DNA from: Verrucomicrobiales bacterium
Lineage (GTDB): Bacteria > Verrucomicrobiota > Verrucomicrobiia > Limisphaerales > CAIMTB01
Direction: 5' to 3'
Length of the DNA stretch: 64,000 nucleotides
Assembly: GCA_016795425.1 (NCBI GenBank)
Contig: JAEUHG010000067.1
Location: 1-64,000 of the forward strand
Position numbers and translations under genes: made by a program. Below, piece by piece: positions 38,766 through 46,714 of the stretch (positions are counted from its first letter, which is position 1; the number at the start of each line of letters is the position of its first letter). The notes under the pieces were generated by a model. It saw nothing but the letters and a program-made list of their open reading frames with translations, was not told the origin of the DNA and searched no databases.

Positions 38766-39358
38766 CGTGTTCGCGTATCGGGTCCGGGCCGGTTTTCGGT
38801 GGCCGGGCGGTTGGCGGGGGTGGTTTGGGGTGGACGGGTCAGGATTTGTTGGAGTTGGGCCACCCCTCGGGCGACGCGGCTCTTGGCGGTTCCCACAGGC
38901 ACCCCGAGAATATCGGCAATCTCGGGGTAGGAATAATCCTCGAGATAAAACAAAGCGACGGCCGCGCGAAAGGGGTCATCGACTCGGAGGAGGGCGTCCT
39001 GGACGAGTCGGGCATCCGCGCCTTGCGGAGCGATCGCGGGAATCTCCGGCAGTTCCGCTTCGACATCCTGGAGATCCTGGTGAGGGAACTTGAGCAACCG
39101 TTTGCGTCGGGCATTGGCCTCGCGGAACAGGGTGGTGTAGAGCCACGCCTTGACGCGCGAAACATCATCCAGTTGGTGTCCGCGCTCCGCCCATCGAAGA
39201 AACGTTTCTTGGACCAGGTCGCAGGCGTCGGCTTCGTTGCGACTCATGCTCATGGCGAACCGGTAGAGCCCAACGTGATGCTCGAGGACCAGGGCCTCGA
39301 AGTCCACTTCGGACCGAGCACGGGATTCGCTGTTAATAGGAGAGTCCACCCAGGCCAA
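38762..39358 (-). CDS. ECF-family RNA polymerase sigma factor
   Basis: The 198-residue protein has sigma region 2 (FEALVLEHHVGLYRFAMSMS, then ACDLVQETFLRWAE) and region 4 (PFRAAVALFYLEDYSYPEIA, then DILGVPVGTAKSRVARG), the two-domain layout of ECF sigma factors. Its tail is Pro/Arg-rich. It directs transcription of a small regulon, typically including its own operon, and is probably held at the membrane by the overlapping partner. The inducing signal is unknown. Confidence 0.93.
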   Translation of the reverse strand: MAWVDSPINSESRARSEVDFEALVLEHHVGLYRFAMSMSRNEADACDLVQETFLRWAERGHQLDDVSRVKAWLYTTLFREANARRKRLLKFPHQDLQDVEAELPEIPAIAPQGADARLVQDALLRVDDPFRAAVALFYLEDYSYPEIADILGVPVGTAKSRVARGVAQLQQILTRPPQTTPANRPATENRPGPDTRTR

Positions 39359-39487
39359 TGGTTCCCGGAAATTTTAGGGCGTTGCCGGGGCCCAGGTTAA
39401 AGCGGGATCCGGGGCTGGCAAATTTTGTCGGGAACCAAAGTCGCGCCTCACGCCTCTAATGCGGTTGGAGCGTAGTGAAACCCGACG

Positions 39488-42151
39488 TTGAAACCAATGA
39501 TGCAATTGAATTCCAAGACCAAGGAGGTTGGGGGATGGGGACGGTGGGGAGGCAGCCCGGGGAGAGCTGTCAGTTTGGTGATGAGTCTGCTGATCGCGTC
39601 CTCCGCGATGGGCCGTGATTTCCGTGTCAGCCAGTTGCCGAACGGAAATCGCCTCGGTTGCGGCGCCTGCCACAACAGTTCCGGCGGGGGCGGGCCGCGC
39701 AATTCGTTCGGCCAGGCGGTCCAGGCCATCACGGGATCTGCCAACCGCGCTTTCTGGTCCGCGACATTGGCGGCCGAAGACTCGGATGGGGACGGATTCT
39801 CGAACGGTGTGGAAGTGGGAGATCCGGAGGGTGACCGATCGGTGATCACCGGTTGGGTCCCCACGAATCCGGGAAACGCCAATAGCAAGCCGGCCGTCAA
39901 CCAAGCCCCGCAGGTCCAAATTGCGAGTCCCGCCAACGGGACTTCTTTCCCATCCACCGCTCCTGTCACCATCACGGCCACGGCGTCCGATACCGATGGC
40001 ACGGTCATCAAGGTCGAGTTTCTCGACGGCGGCCAGGTCATCGGAGAAGACACCACCGCCCCCTTCAGCCTCGAGGCCACCCTCGCTCCCGGCGACCATG
40101 TGTTGTCGGTCAAGGCCACCGACGACGACGGTTCGTCGACGACTTCGGCCTCGGTGACGATCACGGTCACCGCACCGCAGAATACCGCGCCCGCGGTCGT
40201 GGTGACCGAGCCGAGTGCCGGGGCGACCCTCACGGCGCCGGCCCTTGCGGCAGTGACCGCCACGGCGTCGGATGCCGACGGAACGATTGCCAAAGTGGAG
40301 TTCTTCTCCAACGGCCGTTCGTTGGGAGTCGTCACCGCGCCGCCCTATACCTTGATGGTGGATTGGCCGCTGGGCGGCCACCTTATCACCGCTCAGGCCA
40401 CGGACGACGACGGTGCCGCAACGACATCGGCGGAGGTGATCATGACGGTCAACGCGCCGGAGGCGCCGACGATGGGGGCCCTGACGCGAAACGGGGCGAA
40501 TACGGAACTTGGATGGACCGGAGGCGGCGGACCGTTTGCCGTCCAATCCAAGACCAGCATGGCGGATCCGTGGTGTGCGGTGAGCGATGTGGTGACCAAC
40601 CGTGGTATGACGGTGTCGGCGACGGCAGCGGCTGGTTTCTATCGCGTGGTCGATTTGGCCTCGCAAGGAGCCATTCCTTTGACTGCGTATCTCAGCGGCG
40701 CCTTCGAGCGCCCGAATCCGGTGACGACCCAGGGTGCTGGAACGGCAACCTTCAAGTTGCAGGGGCAAACGCTGACCTTCGACATTCAATACAGCGGGTT
40801 GTCGGGGCCGGCGATTTTGGCGCACATTCACGGTCCCGCGGGGGTGGACGCCGCGGCGGGCGTGATGGTGGATCTGGCACCCTTTAACGGCGGTTCCTTC
40901 GAAACCGCAGGAACCTTGTCCGGTTCGGTGGTGCTTACGGCCGCCCAAAAGGCGGCGCTGTTGAGCGGCAAGACCTATGTCAACATCCACACCGACGCCA
41001 ATCGCCCGGGTGAGATTCGCGGCCAGATTCTGCCGGTGGTGATGCAAGCGGTGCTCAATGGTTCGAATGAACGTCCCAATCCGGTCTCGACGACGGGGGC
41101 GGGGCGCGGACTCTTCATGCTGACGGGCAATCAACTGACCTTCAGCGTGTCGTATGGCGGCCTCAGCGGTCCGGCGATTATGGCGCATATCCATGGTCCG
41201 GCCGATGCCGAAGGAACCGCCGGCGTCATGGTGGACCTTGCTCCGTTCAACGGCGGGGCATTTGGCATCTCGGGCGGATTCGCGGGCTCGGTGACTTTGA
41301 CCACCGACCAACTCACCGCGCTGGCGAGCGGGCGCACCTACGTCAACATTCACACCGATGCCAACCGGCCGGGCGAGATTCGTGGACAGATCATTCCCTG
41401 CCCGACCGCCGTGCCGCTGTCGGCGAACCTGGCTGGGGACTTCGAGCGCCCGACTCCGGTGACCTCGACTGGCACCGGCACGGCGATCCTGGCGCTGGAA
41501 GGGGACACGCTGATGTTTAATGTCCGATATGGAGGACTGAGCGGCGCAGCGACCCTGGCTCACATCCATGGCCCGGCGGATGCGGCGACAGCCGCGGGAG
41601 TGATGGTGGATCTGGCTCCATTCAATGGCGGGGCTTTCGGAGTTTCCGGAACCCTGGCGGGCAGCGTCGTGCTTACCGCGGAACAGAAGGCGGCCGTCTT
41701 GGCCGGCCGGACGTACGTTAACATCCACACCGCTGCCAATCGCCCGGGCGAGATTCGAGGGCAGGTGCAGCCCGCGTTAATGACGGCGTCGCTGTCGGGC
41801 GAAAACGAGCGTCCGACACCCGTCGTGACCGGCGGCAAGGGCACGGGCCATTTCGTGGTCGTGGCCGATCGGCTCTGGTTTAACGTGACCTACCGCGGAC
41901 TCAGTGGACCGGCGACGCTGGCCCACATCCATGGTCCGGCTGACGTGAATTCCAGCACCGGAGTGCTGGTGGATTTGGCGCCGTTCAACGGCGGGGCGTT
42001 TGGTGCTTCGGGTTCACTGGCCGGCAGCCTGTCATTGAACCCGGCTTCGGCGGCGGCCCTCGTGGACGGACTGACGTATGTCAATGTGCATACGGACGCC
42101 AACAAGCCAGGGGAAATTCGCGGTCAGATTCTCCGCCCGGGGAATCCATAG
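39488..42151 (+). CDS. Secreted protein with one CxxCH haem motif, two Ig-like domains and four CHRD repeats
   Basis: The 887-residue protein has a signal region (SLVMSLLIASSAMG), then GCGACHNSS with Cys58, Cys61 and His62, a c-type haem attachment motif. A Ca-loop-like DSDGDGFSNGVEVGD follows, then two Ig-like/cadherin-like repeats (about 145-330), a short linker domain, and four tandem CHRD domains from about residue 398, each with HIHGPA, VMVDLAPFNGG and YVNIHT-ANRPGEIRGQ. CHRD domains of bacteria occur in extracellular matrix or electron-transfer related proteins. A single CxxCH in a non-cytochrome context means haem binding is a prediction. It is followed by a strong terminator. Confidence 0.9.
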   Translation: MKPMMQLNSKTKEVGGWGRWGGSPGRAVSLVMSLLIASSAMGRDFRVSQLPNGNRLGCGACHNSSGGGGPRNSFGQAVQAITGSANRAFWSATLAAEDSDGDGFSNGVEVGDPEGDRSVITGWVPTNPGNANSKPAVNQAPQVQIASPANGTSFPSTAPVTITATASDTDGTVIKVEFLDGGQVIGEDTTAPFSLEATLAPGDHVLSVKATDDDGSSTTSASVTITVTAPQNTAPAVVVTEPSAGATLTAPALAAVTATASDADGTIAKVEFFSNGRSLGVVTAPPYTLMVDWPLGGHLITAQATDDDGAATTSAEVIMTVNAPEAPTMGALTRNGANTELGWTGGGGPFAVQSKTSMADPWCAVSDVVTNRGMTVSATAAAGFYRVVDLASQGAIPLTAYLSGAFERPNPVTTQGAGTATFKLQGQTLTFDIQYSGLSGPAILAHIHGPAGVDAAAGVMVDLAPFNGGSFETAGTLSGSVVLTAAQKAALLSGKTYVNIHTDANRPGEIRGQILPVVMQAVLNGSNERPNPVSTTGAGRGLFMLTGNQLTFSVSYGGLSGPAIMAHIHGPADAEGTAGVMVDLAPFNGGAFGISGGFAGSVTLTTDQLTALASGRTYVNIHTDANRPGEIRGQIIPCPTAVPLSANLAGDFERPTPVTSTGTGTAILALEGDTLMFNVRYGGLSGAATLAHIHGPADAATAAGVMVDLAPFNGGAFGVSGTLAGSVVLTAEQKAAVLAGRTYVNIHTAANRPGEIRGQVQPALMTASLSGENERPTPVVTGGKGTGHFVVVADRLWFNVTYRGLSGPATLAHIHGPADVNSSTGVLVDLAPFNGGAFGASGSLAGSLSLNPASAAALVDGLTYVNVHTDANKPGEIRGQILRPGNP
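40678..42148 (+). repeat. Four tandem CHRD-coding repeats of about 360-370 bases
   Basis: Four near-identical protein blocks are encoded in a row, each closing with GEIRGQ near 41035, 41398, 41768 and 42140. Nucleotide identity is clearly visible in these closing segments, showing intragenic duplication. Confidence 0.85.
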
Positions 42152-42176
42152 CCCAGGGCTCCACGGTGGCGGAGGA

Positions 42177-42206
42177 GGCGCGGCCGGGAGGCCGCGCCTT
42201 TTTCTT
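42177..42206 (+). terminator. Rho-independent terminator after the CHRD gene
   Basis: GGCGCGGCC (42177-42185), loop GGGA, GGCCGCGCC (42190-42198), then TTTTTCTT: a perfect nine-base stem with a T-run. Confidence 0.9.
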
Positions 42207-42217
42207 GGTGGGGGCTG

Positions 42218-42235
42218 ATCCCCAAAGCTGGGGAT
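42218..42235. promoter_or_regulatory. Candidate enhancer site: inverted repeat ATCCCCA-N4-TGGGGAT
   Basis: A perfect seven-base inverted repeat lies 86 bases before the sigma-54 -24 element of the next gene, the usual distance for an NtrC-type activator. Related TGGGGA sequences stand before the second sigma-54 promoter at 44618. Confidence 0.5.
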
Positions 42236-42320
42236 GCAGCCCCAGGATCCTTCGGCGGTTATGGGACCAGGGTTGGCGCAAGTAGGCTGAAATCAGGCAG
42301 CCTGGGCGAGCCGACGCGCT

Positions 42321-42336
42321 TGGCATGCCGCTTGCA
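42321..42336 (+). promoter_or_regulatory. Sigma-54 promoter
   Basis: TGGCATGCCGCTTGCA has GG and GC exactly ten bases apart and matches the TGGCAY-N5-TTGCW consensus. Transcription would start near 42347, some 60 bases before the ATG at 42407. Confidence 0.8.
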
Positions 42337-42406
42337 TTGAAGGGATAGCGGCCCGGTGATGACCACGGCGATGGGGCCGCTGAGACGGTGATCCGGGAAA
42401 TCCCAT

Positions 42407-42949
42407 ATGCAACAGCTCGTCACTCGAATCGTCCTTCGTACCCTTACTGTGGTCGCGTTGCTATCCGCCGCTGTCGCGGCGCGAGCTCACGACGCAATCC
42501 CTGCATTGGAACATCCGCCGCTGCCGACCTCGGGGACGAGCGACGGGGAAGTTGGCGACCCTGTCAAACCTGATAAACCCAACCTACCCGGCAAACCAGG
42601 CATCAGGCCCGAGTTCCCTCGGGCGTCGGAGGTGAGGGCCCTTCTCCAGCAATTGGCCCAGCAACAGCGGCAGGAGCGGCATGATTTGGTGGATCGAACC
42701 CGGGATGCCATGGCGGCCACCCGATCCCTTCCGAAGGAGGAACGGGACCGAGCGCGAGCCGAGGTGCTGTCAGAGGCGGATGCAGAGCGTGAGGCGTTGT
42801 TCGCGGCGCAGCGCGAAGCACGCCAGGCATTGCAGACCCGACTCGAAGAGATCCGGGCCGAGCGATCCGGTCTGGAACCATTGATTGACACCGCCAAGGA
42901 GCGGGGTGTTGAGACGTCGCGTGAACGGCGTGGCGAGGGGCGTCGCTGA
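42407..42949 (+). CDS. Secreted helical protein under sigma-54 control
   Basis: The 180-residue product has a signal peptide (MQQLVTRIVLRTLTVVALLSAAVAARA), a Pro/Lys-rich stretch (about 50-70) and then a long, charged helical region from about residue 73 on (VRALLQQLAQQQRQERHDLV; DADAEREALFAAQREARQ-like) typical of coiled coils. No domain was recognised. It has its own sigma-54 promoter and is followed by a hairpin with perfect stem at 42975, so it is probably a single-gene unit. It resembles in layout, but not in sequence, the protein at 44705. Confidence 0.75.
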   Translation: MQQLVTRIVLRTLTVVALLSAAVAARAHDAIPALEHPPLPTSGTSDGEVGDPVKPDKPNLPGKPGIRPEFPRASEVRALLQQLAQQQRQERHDLVDRTRDAMAATRSLPKEERDRARAEVLSEADAEREALFAAQREARQALQTRLEEIRAERSGLEPLIDTAKERGVETSRERRGEGRR

Positions 42950-42974
42950 AGTCAGCAGCGACGCGGGGTCTCAT

Positions 42975-43010
42975 GGGGCGATCGTCCACCGCCAGGGCGA
43001 TCGCCCCTTT
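42975..43010 (+). terminator. Probable terminator after the first sigma-54-driven gene
   Basis: GGGGCGATCG (42975-42984) pairs perfectly with CGATCGCCCC (42998-43007) across a 13-base loop and is followed by TTTC. The short T-run lowers confidence. Confidence 0.6.
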
Positions 43011-43068
43011 CGCCATCCCTTCCGATTTCTGAATTCTCCGGGCGCCGACTTGGTGCCAGACTGAGTTC

Positions 43069-44505
43069 ATGCCCGACACGCCCTTGGCAGGCACGAGCAT
43101 CCTGGTGGTGGAAGACGACGCGCTGTTGCGTCGTCAGATCACGGCGTTTCTCGAGCGCGCGGGCGCCGAAGTGACCGCGGTTGGAGACTTGGCATCGGCA
43201 CGCCAGGCTCTGGATTCGCTGGTTTTCGAGTTGGCGTTGGCTGACGTGAACCTGCCGGATGGATTGGGGACCGACCTGCTGCGGGACGGTGTCTTCTCGG
43301 CCAACACGGGAGTCGTGGTGATGACGGGGGAGGGTGGCGTCAAAGGGGCGGTGGAAGCCATGCGCCTCGGGGCATTGGACTATCTGCCGAAGCCGTTTGA
43401 AATGGCGGAACTGGGCCTGGTGTTCGGTCGAGTGCGCCAGCGGCGTCAGGCGCGACGACTGGAGGAACATCGGCGGGAGGATGCCACGCCCCGCGACGAT
43501 GAGTTTGTCTTCGGATCGGCGCTCGCGGGACTTCAGGAGCAGATCGAGAGGATCCTCACGAGTGATCGGCGCATGAGCGGGGGATTGGCGCCGGTTTTGA
43601 TCCAGGGAGAGACCGGGACTGGAAAGACCACGATCGCACGCTGGTTGCATCATCGCGGCCCCCGGTCCGAGGAACCTCTCGTCGAAGTGAATTGCTCCGC
43701 ACTTCCGGAGACCCTGGCGGAGTCGGAGTTGTTCGGACACGAACGTGGCGCATTTACGGACGCGCGGACGGCGCGGTTGGGCCTTTTTGAGGCGGCGAAT
43801 GGTGGGACGCTATTTCTCGATGAGTTGGCCAGCCTCTCGCAGGCGACCCAGGCGAAAGTGCTGGTCGCTATCGAGGATCGTCGGATTCGCCGCGTCGGCG
43901 GAAATCGACCGATTGCGGTGGATGCGCGGGTGATAGCGGCCTCGAACCGCGACCTGCGCGAGTTGGTGGGTCGCGGGGAATTCCGCAGTGATTTGCTGCA
44001 TCGGCTGGACCTGTTTCGACTTCAGATCCCTCCCTTGAGGGAGCGTCGGCAGGACATCCTTCCGTTGGTGGAAGCGCTGATGAAGCGGATCTGTCGTCGG
44101 CATCGCCTGGAGCCGCGTGGGATCAGCGAGAGCGGACGGGCACGACTCCTGGCTTACCCGTGGCCGGGCAATGTGCGGGAGTTGTCCCATGAACTGGAGC
44201 GGGCCTTGGTGTTTGAAGACGGTGAGCTGCAGTTCCTGCAATTGGCGGTGACGGATCGGGGCACGGTGATGGCACCGCTTTCGCCGACGGCCATGGCGGC
44301 GGAGGAATGGTTGAATCCGGCCTTTGAATTTCCGGGGCAGGGGTTTTCGTTGGAAGAAGCCATTGACCGATTGGTGAAAAAGGCGGTGGATCAGGCCGAC
44401 GGCAATGTTTCGGCGGCAGCGCGATTGTTGGGGGTGACACGGGACGTGGTTCGGTACCGGTTGGAAGGGAAGCCGGCGCGTCGCGGGGAAAAACTCCCAA
44501 CTTGA
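43069..44505 (+). CDS. NtrC-family sigma-54-dependent response regulator
   Basis: The 478-residue protein has a receiver domain (ILVVEDDALLRRQI, phospho-acceptor Asp59 in ALADVNLPDG, Lys in YLPKPF). A AAA+ sigma-54-contact domain follows, with Walker A GETGTGKTT, GHERGAFTDA (loop normally GAFTGA, so Gly to Asp here), GGTLFLDEL (Walker B) and FRSDLLHRLDLFRLQIPPLRERRQDI-like second half. The C-terminal Fis-type HTH is GNVSAAARLLGVTRDVVRYRL. It is expected to activate the sigma-54 promoters at 42321 and 44618. No kinase gene is adjacent; the candidate partner is at 46714. Confidence 0.96.
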   Translation: MPDTPLAGTSILVVEDDALLRRQITAFLERAGAEVTAVGDLASARQALDSLVFELALADVNLPDGLGTDLLRDGVFSANTGVVVMTGEGGVKGAVEAMRLGALDYLPKPFEMAELGLVFGRVRQRRQARRLEEHRREDATPRDDEFVFGSALAGLQEQIERILTSDRRMSGGLAPVLIQGETGTGKTTIARWLHHRGPRSEEPLVEVNCSALPETLAESELFGHERGAFTDARTARLGLFEAANGGTLFLDELASLSQATQAKVLVAIEDRRIRRVGGNRPIAVDARVIAASNRDLRELVGRGEFRSDLLHRLDLFRLQIPPLRERRQDILPLVEALMKRICRRHRLEPRGISESGRARLLAYPWPGNVRELSHELERALVFEDGELQFLQLAVTDRGTVMAPLSPTAMAAEEWLNPAFEFPGQGFSLEEAIDRLVKKAVDQADGNVSAAARLLGVTRDVVRYRLEGKPARRGEKLPT

Positions 44506-44542
44506 TTTGGGGAACGGCGTCCGATTTGGGGGAGATTCCCCA
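44504..44542. promoter_or_regulatory. Candidate activator sites: GATTTGGGG direct repeats and ATTCCCCA
   Basis: GATTTGGGGA at 44504-44513, GATTTGGGGGA at 44523-44533 and the inverted ATTCCCCA at 44535-44542 lie 76-114 bases before the second sigma-54 promoter and share TGGGGA with the palindrome at 42218. They begin over the response-regulator stop codon. Confidence 0.45.
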
Positions 44543-44617
44543 GTGAAGAGGCGGGTGGGAGGCGAGTGAAAGTCGTAAGTGATTGGATATCAGGCAGGTT
44601 TCGGCACGGGTAGGCTC

Positions 44618-44633
44618 TGGCATGACGGTTGCT
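44618..44633 (+). promoter_or_regulatory. Sigma-54 promoter
   Basis: TGGCATGACGGTTGCT has GG and GC ten bases apart, matching the -24/-12 consensus and sharing TGGCATG with the promoter at 42321. Transcription would start near 44645, which makes the ATG at 44654 too close and favours the start at 44705. Confidence 0.8.
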
Positions 44634-44704
44634 TAAGATGACAGCGTAAGCCGATGGCGGCTTCGAGCTGGAGCGAGCGTGTGGAAACAGAAATGGAACC
44701 AAGT

Positions 44705-45334
44705 ATGCAGACGCTCCAAAAGTTCGCGATCACGGCGGTGTTCTCGCTGACATGTTTTACGGTTCCGGTGATGTCGGTAGCAGCAGCGGACGCGGTCCCG
44801 AGTCTGGGAGCGGGTGCGGGGCTGGGGACTGGCACTGGGACGGGGACAGGTCCGGGGCAAGTGGCTCCTCCGGTGGGGCAGACGCCAGTGGAAGTGGGGA
44901 GCGGCCTCGGTGCCAATGGAACCGACGGAAACGTGTCCAACGAGGCGCAGGTGCCTGGGGGCCCCGATGGAGCGAACCTTGGGGGCGGGACGTCGGCGGA
45001 TGACGCCCGGAAGGCGGAAGCCAAGGCTCTGAAGGAGATCTTGGAAGAAGCCTTCAAGGCGAAGAACCGAGAGGCCTCGCTGTATCTGAAGGAAAAGGCG
45101 GGCTCGAAGGTGAGTGAGCGAATCCGGCAGGAACGGTTGAAAGCGCGGAGTGAGAAGCAGGGTGAAGTGATTTCGGAGCAGGGAAGCATGGCGCGCAAGG
45201 CACTGCTGGAGGTGAATTTTGAAGAGTTGAAGAAAAAGTCCACGGAGCATTCGGACTTGCTGGAATCGGCGAAGGAGCAGGCGAAAGACCGAAGCAAGGA
45301 TGCCAGGGAACGCCGGGATCTGGGCGGCCGATAA
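44705..45334 (+). CDS. Secreted Gly-rich helical protein under sigma-54 control
   Basis: The 209-residue product has a signal peptide (MQTLQKFAITAVFSLTCFTV), a Gly/Thr-rich low-complexity stretch (GAGLGTGTGTGTGPGQ) and then about 110 residues of charged helix (DARKAEAKALKEILEEAFKA; SERIRQERLKARSEKQGEV). It has no recognised domain. It is a companion of the 42407 protein: same kind of promoter, same signal peptide-low complexity-helix plan. Other possible starts are 44654 and 44693; 44705 gives the cleanest signal peptide. It is followed by a terminator. Confidence 0.72.
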   Translation: MQTLQKFAITAVFSLTCFTVPVMSVAAADAVPSLGAGAGLGTGTGTGTGPGQVAPPVGQTPVEVGSGLGANGTDGNVSNEAQVPGGPDGANLGGGTSADDARKAEAKALKEILEEAFKAKNREASLYLKEKAGSKVSERIRQERLKARSEKQGEVISEQGSMARKALLEVNFEELKKKSTEHSDLLESAKEQAKDRSKDARERRDLGGR

Positions 45335-45404
45335 GTCGGCAGGACGGCAGCGGGTGGACGAAAGATTTGCCCCGGAGACTGGGTGGGTGTTCGGGGTGCC
45401 TATG

Positions 45405-45440
45405 CCAGGCGGCCTTTTTTAAGGCCGCCTGGTTCATTTT
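45405..45440 (+). terminator. Strong terminator after the second sigma-54-driven gene
   Basis: CCAGGCGGCCTT (45405-45416), loop TTTT, AAGGCCGCCTGG (45421-45432), then TTCATTTT: a perfect 12-base stem followed by a U-rich tail. Confidence 0.85.
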
Positions 45441-45514
45441 ATGTTTGGCGATGTCGAGGCTTCTCGTCCTGGGCGATTTGGCCGAGAATACCGTTGCCGG
45501 TAGTCACTCGCACC

Positions 45515-46714
45515 ATGCGGTTGGCCCCTCGTGAACTCCGACAGGACCCCGCGTTCCGCGGGTTGGTCCGCGCCGCGGCGATCGGCGGACTCGGCCTATC
45601 CATCCTCCATGGTGGTTGCCCATCCGCCATTGCCGACGCGGAGCCGACACCTGCGGAAGTTCCAGCCCCTGCGGGTACCTCCGCCGACCCGGTCGCCGAA
45701 TCGCCCTGGACCGGTGGGTTATCCCTCCGGACGTGGTCCGGGTATAGCGACAACCCGGGCTTATCGTCGGTGAATCCCCAAGGGTCTGCCTTCATCGCGG
45801 GTGGCGGCGATTTCACCTTGCTACGACTCAGCGAAGAAGGCGATCTGCTCACGTTTCTGGTGACGGTGGAACGGATCGCCTACCTGACCCGCGGCGTGAA
45901 TCCGGAGACGATCGCGTTGGCTGAGGTCGAGTTTGACGAGGGATTGGGTGGGGATTGGACGGTCGGTGGGACGTTGGATTATCTCTATCTGAACCAGGTC
46001 TTCGATGCATCGGAGTTGGTGGGCGTGCCGGTCATCATCCCGGCCGAGGGTCATCAAGTTTCGGTGCGGCCCAAATTGGAATGGGACCTGACGCAGCATT
46101 GGAAGGCGCGGGCCGAATTTGAATGGGCGCGCCAATGGTTTGCGAAGCCTTTGGATGGTTTCGAAGATAGGGCTCCCAAAGCGTCGATGTTGTGGTCGGA
46201 CGCGACCGGGACGGAAGCGGGCATCAGTTATACCCACCGTTGGCGGGGATTTGATGAGCGTACCGCGCGGGCGGCGGACGGAACCTCCCTGTCGGAGACG
46301 CTGGAGTACGGGCAGCACGAGGTGGAAGGATTCGCCGAGCGCAAATGGGGTCCATCGGGTCGATGGCGAGCCCAACTCCGCGGCGGCTATCGATTCAACG
46401 GCGACAATGGCGGCGGATTCTACGACTATGAGCGGTACCATGCGAACGCGGGACTCCGATACCGTCTTGGGCGGTGGGAGGTGCGGGCGGACGCCCGCTG
46501 GCGTTGGTACCAGTATCCGGTGCAACTGGCGGGAACGGCCGGCAGTCCGAATCGGCGGCGCATGGAGGTCTCCACTTCGGCGAGGCTCGAGTGGAAGATT
46601 CGGGATGGATTCCGCATCTTTGCCCAGTACGCCTATGAGATGTCCGACGAGAACGTGGTGGCTGCCGATTATCGAGTGAACTCGATGAGTGGCGGAATCG
46701 AAATCGAGATGTGA
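45515..46714 (+). CDS. Putative outer-membrane beta-barrel protein
   Basis: The 399-residue product has a basic N-region with a hydrophobic core (LVRAAAIGGLGLSILHGG) and then alternating, aromatic-rich beta-strands throughout (KARAEFEWARQWF, GRWRAQLRGGYRFNG, WEVRADARWRWYQYP, FRIFAQYAYEMSDENV). No domain name could be assigned. It resembles the outer-membrane proteins encoded near sensor kinases. Its stop overlaps the next gene (ATGTGATG), so kinase translation is probably coupled to it. ATG 45515 follows the strong terminator at 45405-45432. Confidence 0.72.
   Translation: MRLAPRELRQDPAFRGLVRAAAIGGLGLSILHGGCPSAIADAEPTPAEVPAPAGTSADPVAESPWTGGLSLRTWSGYSDNPGLSSVNPQGSAFIAGGGDFTLLRLSEEGDLLTFLVTVERIAYLTRGVNPETIALAEVEFDEGLGGDWTVGGTLDYLYLNQVFDASELVGVPVIIPAEGHQVSVRPKLEWDLTQHWKARAEFEWARQWFAKPLDGFEDRAPKASMLWSDATGTEAGISYTHRWRGFDERTARAADGTSLSETLEYGQHEVEGFAERKWGPSGRWRAQLRGGYRFNGDNGGGFYDYERYHANAGLRYRLGRWEVRADARWRWYQYPVQLAGTAGSPNRRRMEVSTSARLEWKIRDGFRIFAQYAYEMSDENVVAADYRVNSMSGGIEIEM

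Noticed and set aside
39374..41728. A 784-codon minus-strand frame opposite the CHRD gene
   Set aside because: It is the antisense shadow of a repeated, high-GC gene. Its sequence has no domain and is rich in His/Arg, as expected for such shadows.
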